Shown here piece by piece: positions 8,521-14,526 of a stretch of 17,364 bases of DNA. Source of the stretch: an uncultured bacterium. Lineage in GTDB: Bacteria > Bdellovibrionota_C > UBA2361 > CAKMMH01. The DNA is taken from positions 1 through 17,364 of the forward strand of contig CAKMMH010000013.1 in NCBI GenBank assembly GCA_927798255.1, in the 5' to 3' direction. A model generated the notes under the pieces. The model saw nothing but the letters and a program-made list of their open reading frames with translations. It was not told where the DNA came from and did not search any database. Positions within the stretch are counted from its first letter, which is position 1. Each line of letters starts with the position of its first letter. Made by a program: the position numbers and the translations under genes.

Positions 8521-9582
8521 TTATTCATCAAAAATAGCGATTTTTACTTTATTATTGAATTTTGCAACTGCAGCGTCTAATATGTGTCCTAATTCTCCTT
8601 GTTTCTCTTTTATTCTTGTTTTTTTCCAATTATTTTGAGGTTCAAAAAGGTCTATAAATTTTTCACCAACGGTTAAAATATAATTTTTATTATTTTTAGA
8701 AAATGGAATAATTTTTTCAAATGAAGGCTGTCCTTTTTGATTTGCTATTAGTTTTAAATCATATTTTTTAGTTTTTTCGTTAAATGAAATAATGCTAAGA
8801 CGGTTTTCTGCTAATTTTCCATAATCTTGATGCCAGCCATCTGCAATTAAAATTTCTTGCTTTTTGTCGTTATTAATATCAAAGAATGCGACACTTCTTG
8901 CCCCTCTAAAAGATGGAAGTTCTATAAGTTTTTTATCTTTATTTAATAAAATAACTTCACTTAAATTATTTTCTTCATCTTTATAAGGACGTGCAAATAC
9001 GACATTATTGTTATCACTATCCATATCAACATTCATTCCAAGACGCACTTTTTGAATTTCAAAAAAATCCCACTTATCATCTGTTACTTTTGTAAGTTTT
9101 CCAAATACAGAATAAAATCTTGAATAAAAATAATTAATATAAATATCACTATCTACTTGCCTTAAAAATGAAATATCACTTCTTTCACTTTTTGTTTCAT
9201 AAATTAATTTTGAAGTACTTAAATTTTTATCAGTTAAAAATATTTTTATTGGTGCATCTAGTTTTCCTCGTTTAAGACCAAGAGCTAAGATAAGTTTTGT
9301 TTCATTATTTTCATTATATACGCAAAGATTACTTAAAGCTTGAGGAAGAGTGCTTGTAGCTTTAATTTCAAGGTTATTATTTTTTCCTTCTTTATAGAGA
9401 GTTAGCTTATTATTTACGCTATTAAATGATGCCAAACCATCATTATTTTCACCGTAAAAATTTTTAAGAGTGTATAAACTTAAATTTTCTAGTTCATTTG
9501 CACTAAGATTTGAAATGTTAAATATAAAAAGAATTGCTAGTGGATAAATTAGATAATAAAAATAATGCTTTTTGTTTTTCAT
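8521..9582 (-). CDS. Secreted FG-GAP/VCBS-like beta-propeller protein
   Basis: 353 residues. Residues 1-28 form a Sec signal peptide (MKNKKH, hydrophobic core to about residue 24, cleavage likely after LSA at 28). The mature part is beta-rich with repeated Leu-Tyr/Phe-hydrophobic strands. Around residues 230-260, VAFFDINNDKKQEILIADGW matches the calcium-binding FG-GAP/VCBS loop (DxNxDxxxEILIA), and a second weaker Asp/Asn loop (DMDSDNNN) lies near residues 189-196. This suggests an integrin-alpha-like propeller in the periplasm or outside the cell. Ribosome binding: AGGAAATAAA before ATG 9582. It lies upstream of infC on the same strand, 205 bp away, and is divergent from the Nudix gene with a 48-bp gap. 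The exact role is unknown. Confidence 0.7.
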   Translation of the reverse strand: MKNKKHYFYYLIYPLAILFIFNISNLSANELENLSLYTLKNFYGENNDGLASFNSVNNKLTLYKEGKNNNLEIKATSTLPQALSNLCVYNENNETKLILALGLKRGKLDAPIKIFLTDKNLSTSKLIYETKSERSDISFLRQVDSDIYINYFYSRFYSVFGKLTKVTDDKWDFFEIQKVRLGMNVDMDSDNNNVVFARPYKDEENNLSEVILLNKDKKLIELPSFRGARSVAFFDINNDKKQEILIADGWHQDYGKLAENRLSIISFNEKTKKYDLKLIANQKGQPSFEKIIPFSKNNKNYILTVGEKFIDLFEPQNNWKKTRIKEKQGELGHILDAAVAKFNNKVKIAIFDE

Positions 9583-9591
9583 TTTATTTCC

Positions 9592-9612
9592 TATAATTTA
9601 AAAAGATATAAT
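9592..9612 (+). promoter_or_regulatory. Candidate -10 elements in the divergent propeller/Nudix gap
   Basis: The 48-bp gap between two divergent start codons contains two perfect TATAAT hexamers on the plus strand, at 9592-9597 and 9607-9612. The second would place the transcript start around 9619, where AAGG (9619-9622) precedes ATG 9631. No clear -35 box is visible, and in such AT-rich DNA the hexamer alone is weak evidence. Confidence 0.35.
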
Positions 9613-9630
9613 TTTTATAAGGTATTTTAT

Positions 9631-10197
9631 ATGAATCTTAATAATGATGTCGATACAAAAAATCCATGGGTAACTTTAAGTAGTAATATTCTTTATGAAA
9701 ATCAGTGGATAAAACTTAGGAAAAATGATGTTATAACTCCAAGGGGAGATAATGGAGAATATACTTATATAGACAAAAAAGGAGCTGTCGGAGCAGTCGT
9801 TCTTAATTCAAAAAACGAAATATATCTAGTTGGTCAATATAGATATACTATGAATGAATATACTTGGGAAATTATTGAAGGTGGTATAGAAGAGGGGGAG
9901 AGTTATTTAAACGCCATAAAGAGAGAAATAAAAGAAGAGGCAGGAATTACTGCTAGTAATTATCAAGTGTTAATGGAAAATGTGCATATTAGTAATAGTG
10001 TAACAAATGAAAGAGGTGTCCTTTATTTAGTAAGAGATGTACTAGAAGAGGGAAATAAAGTTCCTGATCCAACTGAAAAGATTATAGTAAAAAAGGTTCA
10101 GTTTAATGAAGCGGTAAACTTAGTATATCAGGGAAAAATAGTGGATCTTTTTTCGATAGCTGGAATTTTGCTTGCAGCTAAAGAATTAAATATTTAA
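9631..10197 (+). CDS. Nudix hydrolase, ADP-ribose pyrophosphatase-like
   Basis: 188 residues from ATG 9631; a longer ORF from 9565 would begin with sequence overlapping the divergent gene and lacks homologous character, while AAGG lies 8 bases ahead of 9631. The Nudix box is complete at residues 84-106 (G-x5-E-x7-REIKEEAGI), giving the Mg-binding glutamates. Upstream, YLVGQYRY and YTWEIIEGG are typical of the ADP-ribose pyrophosphatase group (NudF/YjhB type; members hydrolyse ADP-ribose or other nucleoside diphosphate sugars). Length fits the family. Substrate cannot be fixed from sequence alone. A broken tandem paralogue follows after 26 bp. Confidence 0.9.
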   Translation: MNLNNDVDTKNPWVTLSSNILYENQWIKLRKNDVITPRGDNGEYTYIDKKGAVGAVVLNSKNEIYLVGQYRYTMNEYTWEIIEGGIEEGESYLNAIKREIKEEAGITASNYQVLMENVHISNSVTNERGVLYLVRDVLEEGNKVPDPTEKIIVKKVQFNEAVNLVYQGKIVDLFSIAGILLAAKELNI

Positions 10198-10223
10198 TAT
10201 ATAAATTTTGATGGGATAATTAT

Positions 10224-10490
10224 ATGAGTCTAAAGGATGATATTGATAAAAGTAGTTTTTGGAAAACTATAAATTCTAAAGTTGTCTATGAAACATCTTG
10301 GGTAAGAGAGTTAAAGAAGATAATGTAAAAGACCCTTATGGGAATGATACTATATATTCTTATATTGAAAGACAAGATTTCGTGTCAGCTGTAGTTTTAG
10401 ATGAAAATGATAATTTATATCTTGTAGAGCAATATAGGTATCCTATAAAAGATTATACATGTGTTGGGTAATTAAAGTTATGTACTACAA
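10224..10490 (+). pseudogene. Frameshifted, truncated Nudix paralogue
   Basis: ATG 10224 opens MSLKDDIDKSSFWKTINSK, which aligns residue by residue with the intact Nudix gene just upstream. After TSWVR the frame breaks. Deleting one of two GA units in agagag (around 10307-10312) restores VKEDNVKDPYG, SYIERQDFVSAVVLDENDN and LYLVEQYRYPIKDYT, all parallel to the intact copy. A second break follows: removing tgttg (around 10462-10466) restores Trp-Val-Ile, where the intact protein has WEII. After about 10490 no Nudix similarity remains and the Nudix box itself is missing. This is a tandem duplicate that has decayed by small indels and lost its catalytic half. Confidence 0.85.
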
Positions 10491-10558
10491 TTACAAAACA
10501 CCGTTTAAGTTTTATAAAATTCTAATTATCAGAAATGCAGAAATGAAAGGATAAAATA

Positions 10559-10618
10559 ATGGAATTTCAAGGAATTAGAGGATTTTTGAAGGCGGGAGAA
10601 GATCATAAGAAGCATTAG
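10559..10618 (+). other. 19-codon ORF at the 5' edge of the structured RNA
   Basis: ATG 10559 is preceded by AAAGGA at an 8-base spacing and encodes MEFQGIRGFLKAGEDHKKH before TAG 10616. The ORF runs into the first stem of the RNA candidate. It could be a leader peptide, a remnant, or chance. Confidence 0.2.
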
Positions 10619-10887
10619 GAAACTGTCTCTACGAGAATTGCTTATGATACTCTCCTTTCTCTAGAATTCATGAATCCAAAGTAGTAACTCCTAATGGGGG
10701 GAGGGAAAGTACGGCTACTTGAAAAGTAACAGGGTCGTGACCGCTGTTATTCTTGAGTTGATTTCGCTACTAGTTTGGCGATTCTACTAGTTGCTAATAA
10801 ATTAGGTTTTTAGTGAGGCCTAATTAGAAATATTGGAACATTTGAGGGGTTAGAAATCCTTAAAAGGAGCTAGGCCCTCGTTTTTTC
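10591..10887 (+). ncRNA. Candidate structured non-coding RNA of about 300 nt, class unknown
   Basis: The stretch has no open frame (several stops in each plus-strand frame) and is richer in G+C than the surrounding DNA. It folds into consecutive local helices. A: GGAGA 10595-10599 with TCTCC 10651-10655, and ATCATAAG 10602-10609 with CTTATGAT 10641-10648, separated by a 2x2 internal loop; a TCTC/GAGA hairpin sits inside (10626-10636). B: CAAAGTAG 10677-10684 with CTACTTG 10715-10721, one bulge, enclosing CTCC/GGAG. C: AGTAACAG 10725-10732 with CTGTTATT 10744-10751, capped by GGT/ACC. D: ACTAGT 10769-10774 with 10786-10791. E: AATTAGG 10800-10806 with CCTAATT 10819-10825. F: terminator 10844-10886. 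It points toward fliD's 3' end and precedes no plus-strand gene nearby, so it is not obviously a riboswitch. I do not recognise RNase P, tmRNA, 6S or SRP RNA in it. The 5' end is uncertain. Confidence 0.6.
10844..10886 (+). terminator. Strong intrinsic terminator
   Basis: GAGGG (10844-10848) pairs with CCCTC (10875-10879). After a G/G mismatch, TTAG (10850-10853) pairs with CTAG (10870-10873, one wobble), and an inner CCT/AGG hairpin has loop TAAA. The stem is followed by G and six T (10881-10886). There is no T-run in the opposite direction, so it terminates plus-strand transcription, not fliD. Confidence 0.85.
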
Positions 10888-10908
10888 TTATCACCAAAAA
10901 TTTTAATA

Positions 10909-12297
10909 TTAGATACTAGCAATTATTGAAGATAAAGAGTTTTGTTGGGAATTTAATTTTCCCATTAAAGCTTCTAAGTTAGCATATTTAATAGTAAGAC
11001 TTTGTTCATATCTAGAAAGATAACTTTCAAGATTTCCAATCTTATTATTTGTATCGTTAATTTGAGTTGTTAAATTATTAATGCCTTGGTCAATAAGTGC
11101 ATTAAACCCTGTAAATTGATAAATCTTTCCAGTAACTCCACCTAGTTCTTCGCCTAAGTTTGTAAATATTTTATTTACAGAATTACTGTCCTTTGATAGC
11201 GCTTCTTCAAACTTATCTGCATCAAAAGAAATCGTACCATCTCTATTTGTTGTAATTCCAACTTCAGAAAGAATGTTTACGCTTCCTCCAGATGTTCTTG
11301 AATTTGTAAGAGCATTTTTTATAGTTGATAAGATATTTTCATCAAGAGAAGTAGAAGATAATGAACCATAAATAATTTTTGTATCTTCTCCTTCTTTTTC
11401 TGATGACACTAAATCGTTTTCTTTAATGTAAGAAACTACATTGTTAAATGCATCTACAAAATCTTTTACAGCAGATGAAGTGTTATCACTATCAACTGTT
11501 GTCGCGATATTAACAGTTCCTATACCATTTAATTTAAAACTTACTCCTGGAATTAAATCTGAAATCGTATTAGAGTTTCTTTCAATATTATCAGCAAGAC
11601 CAGCGATACTTAGCTTTGCATTTTTAGCTTGAGATAAATTTCCTAGAGATGGGTCTAATGTTGAATCTGCAGCTAAAATTTCTTCTCCTACTGAGATTTC
11701 AATTTTTCCTTCTGATAAACCAGATTCTTTACTTGTAATCATAAAAGCATAGCTAGGCTCACTTGCAGTACCAACATTTATTAATGAAGCTTGTCCTTTA
11801 GTGCTTTGAGCATTAAATGAATTTACTAGATCTTCAACAGTTGTTGTGTTTCCAACAAGAAGCTGAGTAGTTTCTCCTCCAACTGTAATATTCATTACAT
11901 CACCACTAGCGGATACTCCATTTGCAAATAAATCTGTTGCAGAAGAAAATTTTTTTGAAAATGAAAAACTTCCAGATTTTGCAAGTTCTTTTACAGTAAC
12001 ATCATAATTTCCAAGAGCTGCTAAATTTGAAGTTGAAGTAGATAACACAGATTCATCTGTTGATGAAGTAGTTTTTGAAAGAACACCACCTTCTAAAGTT
12101 TTAAATTTGTCAGCTGCATCTTTTAAATTATTTAGTAAAGATTTTAGTTCTGTTAGACTATCTTTAGTGTCTTGGTATTTTGAAATCTTATTTTCAAGAG
12201 GTGTTACTCTTGCTTTTCTTTGCTGTGCAATTAAAGATTCAATTAATGCTGATGAATCGATACCAGATGCTAATCCCGAAAAAGTTACACTTGACAT
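10909..12297 (-). CDS. fliD: Flagellar filament cap protein FliD (HAP2)
   Basis: 462 residues. FliD caps the growing filament and promotes flagellin assembly at the tip. The N-terminal FliD_N signature SGLASGIDSSALIESL (residues 6-21) is followed by a coiled coil (about 28-70). The variable beta-rich middle is followed by FliD_C features and a C-terminal coiled coil (about 395-455: NLTTQINDTNNKIGNLESYL, QSLTIKYANLEALM). Cysteine is absent, usual for exported flagellar proteins, and there is no Sec signal, consistent with type III export. ATG 12297 has TGGAG 10 bases upstream. A near-perfect sigma-28 promoter lies about 50 bp ahead, so this is a late flagellar gene. The flagellin gene and fliS are not in the window. 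Confidence 0.95.
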   Translation of the reverse strand: MSSVTFSGLASGIDSSALIESLIAQQRKARVTPLENKISKYQDTKDSLTELKSLLNNLKDAADKFKTLEGGVLSKTTSSTDESVLSTSTSNLAALGNYDVTVKELAKSGSFSFSKKFSSATDLFANGVSASGDVMNITVGGETTQLLVGNTTTVEDLVNSFNAQSTKGQASLINVGTASEPSYAFMITSKESGLSEGKIEISVGEEILAADSTLDPSLGNLSQAKNAKLSIAGLADNIERNSNTISDLIPGVSFKLNGIGTVNIATTVDSDNTSSAVKDFVDAFNNVVSYIKENDLVSSEKEGEDTKIIYGSLSSTSLDENILSTIKNALTNSRTSGGSVNILSEVGITTNRDGTISFDADKFEEALSKDSNSVNKIFTNLGEELGGVTGKIYQFTGFNALIDQGINNLTTQINDTNNKIGNLESYLSRYEQSLTIKYANLEALMGKLNSQQNSLSSIIASI

Positions 12298-12346
12298 TTT
12301 ATGTAAACTCCATTTTTTAATTAAAATCCTTAACCAGTATGTATAG

Positions 12347-12373
12347 CTATCGGCAAAATTCTTAAAAACTTTA
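12347..12373 (-). promoter_or_regulatory. Sigma-28 (FliA) promoter of fliD
   Basis: On the minus strand TAAAGTTT (complement of 12366-12373), an 11-base spacer, then GCCGATAG (complement of 12347-12354). The consensus is TAAAGTTT-N11-GCCGATAA, so 15 of 16 positions and the spacing match. Expected transcript start about 12340, giving a leader of about 43 nt. Confidence 0.92.
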
Positions 12374-12423
12374 ATTAAAACTTTAGTTTATATTTAAGTG
12401 TAACTTATCGATATTATTATATT

Positions 12424-12567
12424 TTAGTGCTGACCTTGTATTATTACATCAAGCGTTTCAAAAAGCTTATCGTAAATAGAATCTTCTTCTTTGGGCTTGT
12501 TAGAAAAGAACTTTAAGATGAAAGTTTCGTTTTTTAAAAGATCTAGTGTTTGTGCTTCTTTATTCAT
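12424..12567 (-). CDS. Small protein (47 aa) of the late flagellar block, unknown
   Basis: The start chosen is ATG 12567, because a perfect AAGGAGG (complement of 12573-12579) lies five bases ahead; a longer in-frame ORF reaches 12606 but has no such site. The product MNKEAQTLDLLKNETF... is 47 residues, charged, with two likely helices (about 2-22 and 30-44), no signal peptide, no membrane segment and no cysteine. It sits 126 bp upstream of fliD on the same strand and has a sigma-28-like promoter of its own. This suggests a flagellar accessory role such as an export chaperone, cap or filament factor, or regulator; none of FliS, FliT, FlaG or FlgM can be recognised. Confidence 0.7.
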   Translation of the reverse strand: MNKEAQTLDLLKNETFILKFFSNKPKEEDSIYDKLFETLDVIIQGQH

Positions 12568-12616
12568 AAATTCCTCCTTGGATTTTTTAATTGTAATGTT
12601 TAACATGTAGATAGAG

Positions 12617-12643
12617 GTATCGGATGAGTTTTTAATATCTTTC
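12617..12643 (-). promoter_or_regulatory. Sigma-28-like promoter of the 47-aa gene
   Basis: On the minus strand GAAAGATA (complement of 12636-12643), 11 bases, then TCCGATAC (complement of 12617-12624). This matches 5 of 8 and 6 of 8 consensus positions, with the CCGATA core intact and exact spacing. Predicted start near 12610, about 43 nt ahead of ATG 12567, similar to the fliD arrangement. Confidence 0.6.
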
Positions 12644-12662
12644 TATTTTGAATCTTTTTTCC

Positions 12663-12668
12663 TATAAT
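12663..12668 (+). promoter_or_regulatory. -10 element ahead of the NlpC/P60 gene
   Basis: Perfect TATAAT ends nine bases before ATG 12678. Initiation at the usual distance would leave only about 3 nt of leader, so the mRNA may be nearly leaderless. No convincing -35 box is visible. Confidence 0.4.
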
Positions 12669-12677
12669 TTTTTTATT

Positions 12678-13811
12678 ATGAGAGTTATCTTAGGAAAATT
12701 AGTAACATTTTTTTTGATTTTTTTCTTAAATGCATGTACAGGTACATACAAACTAAATGATCAATTATTAGAAAAAGAATATTTTGAAACATTTTATAAC
12801 AATAACAACAAAGTTATTTTGCTAAGTAATGATATTAAAGAATTTAATAAAAATGTTTATGAAAATAATAAAGGAGTAATAAATTTTAATAATTTACCAA
12901 AGTATTTAAAAAATAAAAAAAATTTAAAGTATGGCTTAGTAGTTAAAAAAAGTAATTTAAGAGCAAGACCTACAAATAGACCTAAATTTGAAAGCAAAGA
13001 TGATACGCATTTTGATGAAAGACAGTATAAAGAATTAAAAGTTGGGGAATGGGTAATTTTACATAGAACCGTAAATTCTTGGGCATTTGTATCAACGTAT
13101 AATGTGCAAGGGTGGGTAGAAACCAAAAATCTTGCATTTTTTAATGATTATAAAAGTTTAAAAAAATATTTAAATGAAAAAAATTTTGTAGTGGTAACTG
13201 ATAAACAAATTAAGCTTAAAGATAATTATTTAGATATGGGAGTAAAGCTTCCTTTAATTAAAGAAAACAAAAAAGATGTAATTGTAAAGTTACCAAAAAG
13301 AAATAAAGAAGGAAAAGTTTATTTTAGAAATTTAAAACTTAAAAAAGAAAAGATTCATATTGGATATTTAGCATATACAAAAAGAAATTTAATAAGACAA
13401 GCGCTAAAATATTTAGGCACTTCTTATGGTTGGGGAGGACTTTATAATGGCGTAGATTGTAGTGGCTTCATATTAAATGTTTATAGCGTGTTTGGTTTTG
13501 AGTTTCCAAGAAATTCATCTTTCCAGCAAAATGTTAATAGTAACGCAAAGCAAATTAAAAATAGTAAAATTCTTTCAAAATACTTAAACAATAAACTTTC
13601 AGGAAGTCTAGTTTATTTTCCTGGGCATATAATGATTTATTTAGGAAAGAGAGATAATAAAGATTATATTATTCATGCTATCGCTTATATCTTTGATAAT
13701 AAAATGAAAAAGTATGAAATATTTAAAGTCGTTATTACAGATACTGATATTATTAGGAAGACAGGAAAAGCATTTAAAGAAGAGATTACTAGCGTTACTA
13801 CGATTAAATGA
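12678..13811 (+). CDS. Lipoprotein NlpC/P60 peptidoglycan endopeptidase with SH3 domains
   Basis: 377 residues from ATG 12678, preferred over TTG 12648 because it gives a standard signal peptide. The hydrophobic segment ends in a lipobox L-N-A-C, making Cys20 the lipidated residue (membrane-anchored lipoprotein). Order: an N-terminal helical region (about 20-80, NlpC/P60-associated type); a bacterial SH3 domain (about 83-155; SNLRARPTNR, GEWVILHR, WAFVSTYNVQGWVET); a second SH3-like segment (about 165-235); then NlpC/P60 (about 240-345) with catalytic Cys261 in GVDCSGF, His317 in PGHIMIYLG and His333 in IIHA. The Cys-His-His triad is complete. This multi-SH3 architecture occurs in YkfC-type gamma-D-Glu-diaminopimelate endopeptidases that trim stem peptides during remodelling or recycling. 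It is divergent from the flagellar genes. Confidence 0.92.
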   Translation: MRVILGKLVTFFLIFFLNACTGTYKLNDQLLEKEYFETFYNNNNKVILLSNDIKEFNKNVYENNKGVINFNNLPKYLKNKKNLKYGLVVKKSNLRARPTNRPKFESKDDTHFDERQYKELKVGEWVILHRTVNSWAFVSTYNVQGWVETKNLAFFNDYKSLKKYLNEKNFVVVTDKQIKLKDNYLDMGVKLPLIKENKKDVIVKLPKRNKEGKVYFRNLKLKKEKIHIGYLAYTKRNLIRQALKYLGTSYGWGGLYNGVDCSGFILNVYSVFGFEFPRNSSFQQNVNSNAKQIKNSKILSKYLNNKLSGSLVYFPGHIMIYLGKRDNKDYIIHAIAYIFDNKMKKYEIFKVVITDTDIIRKTGKAFKEEITSVTTIK

Positions 13812-13865
13812 TTTTAAATTAAAATTTTTAGGTCTAAGCAATTTATTTCAGATTTAGAATCCATA

Positions 13866-14033
13866 GTGAAACATTTTGAAAAAAAAAGGAATGATTTTGG
13901 AATAATTGGAGTACTTAAGCTTATAGAAGATTATAAAATTGAATCTGAATCACTTACAAAACAATGTAAAGATGCAGTCAAATTAATTGATAAAAAGTTT
14001 CCATGTAATGGTCCATGGGAATTTTTTTCTTAA
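13866..14033 (+). other. Orphan ORF of 55 codons, possible gene fragment
   Basis: GTG 13866 opens a frame to TAA 14031-14033; the frame is open back to 13818 but has no ATG. The product (HFEKKRNDFGIIGVLKLIED..., ending FPCNGPWEFFS) looks like real protein: amphipathic helices and codon use like its neighbours. No ribosome binding site is obvious. It starts shortly after the NlpC/P60 stop and ends four bases before the 3' end of the DUF1232-like gene. It may be a small gene with an unusual start or the 3' remnant of a longer one. Family not recognised. Confidence 0.35.
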
Positions 14034-14037
14034 GTAT

Positions 14038-14445
14038 TTATTCAATATTAATAAACATATCATTTATGTTTAACTTTTCAAGTACATAGTTTACAACTGC
14101 TGCATCATCATCATACCCACTTGCAAAAATATTTTCGCTTATAGGATCTTCTCCTATTGCAAAATAACATACAGCACCTATTATAAGTTTTTGTTCTTGA
14201 GAAGAAAATTCATGATAACGGTCTAGAAGGTATAAACATCTATTTGAAATTTCCTCTGCGGTTTGAACATCAACTAAAGCACCGTTCTCAAATTTTTTCT
14301 TTGCATCGTTTACAGCTTGAGTAACTTTTTCCTTTAGTAATGGAATTTGTTCATCATCAACATTTACACAATATTCATTGAATAATTTTTTTATAGTTTT
14401 AGGGTATGTTGGAAGTTTGTGATGTTTCTTAGTAAATAATGCCAT
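14038..14445 (-). CDS. DUF1232 (YkvA)-like protein
   Basis: 135 residues. The C-terminal part (about 88-128), GAVCYFAIGEDPISENIF followed by GYDDDAAVVNYVLEKL, matches the DUF1232 pattern in which a hydrophobic helix with (P)xDxIP is followed by G(Y/x)xDDxAV. Here the usual PxDLIPD is altered to GEDPISE, so it is a divergent member. The N-terminal part is charged and helical (TYPKTIKKLFNEYCVNVDDE...). No signal peptide; membrane association is uncertain. ATG 14445 has AGGA seven bases upstream. It is divergent from murJ (81-bp gap) and convergent with the small ORF at 13866-14033. The family has no settled function. Confidence 0.55.
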   Translation of the reverse strand: MALFTKKHHKLPTYPKTIKKLFNEYCVNVDDEQIPLLKEKVTQAVNDAKKKFENGALVDVQTAEEISNRCLYLLDRYHEFSSQEQKLIIGAVCYFAIGEDPISENIFASGYDDDAAVVNYVLEKLNINDMFINIE

Positions 14446-14510
14446 ATAAGAATCCTATTTAATGGTGATATTTTACAAAAGATTAGTATATATAAATTTT
14501 TTAAAAAAGA

Positions 14511-14516
14511 TATAAT
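14511..14516 (+). promoter_or_regulatory. -10 element ahead of murJ
   Basis: Perfect TATAAT ends ten bases before ATG 14527, with only a weak AAGA in between as ribosome binding site. As for the NlpC/P60 gene, this predicts a leader of about 4 nt. No clear -35 is visible. Confidence 0.4.
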
Positions 14517-14526
14517 ATTAAGAATA

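Noticed and set aside
9565..9630. Extended N-terminus of the Nudix protein
   Set aside because: It would overlap the divergent gene, lies across the likely promoter, and has no family similarity; the decayed paralogue also starts at the position equivalent to 9631.
10690..10750. Resemblance of gagggaaagtacgg and acagggt to conserved RNase P RNA blocks
   Set aside because: The order, spacing and 5'/3' end pairing of RNase P RNA are missing, and no later conserved block is seen; the likeness is short enough to be chance.
10844..10886. Hairpin as bidirectional terminator for fliD
   Set aside because: On the minus strand the stem is not followed by a T-run.
10591..10887. tmRNA, 6S or SRP RNA
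   Set aside because: No tRNA-like ends or CCA, no tag ORF, no 6S central bubble pattern and no SRP apical loop motif.
12648..12677. TTG 12648 start for the NlpC/P60 lipoprotein
   Set aside because: It would place the TATAAT hexamer inside the gene and lengthen the signal peptide unusually; ATG 12678 gives a standard lipoprotein signal.
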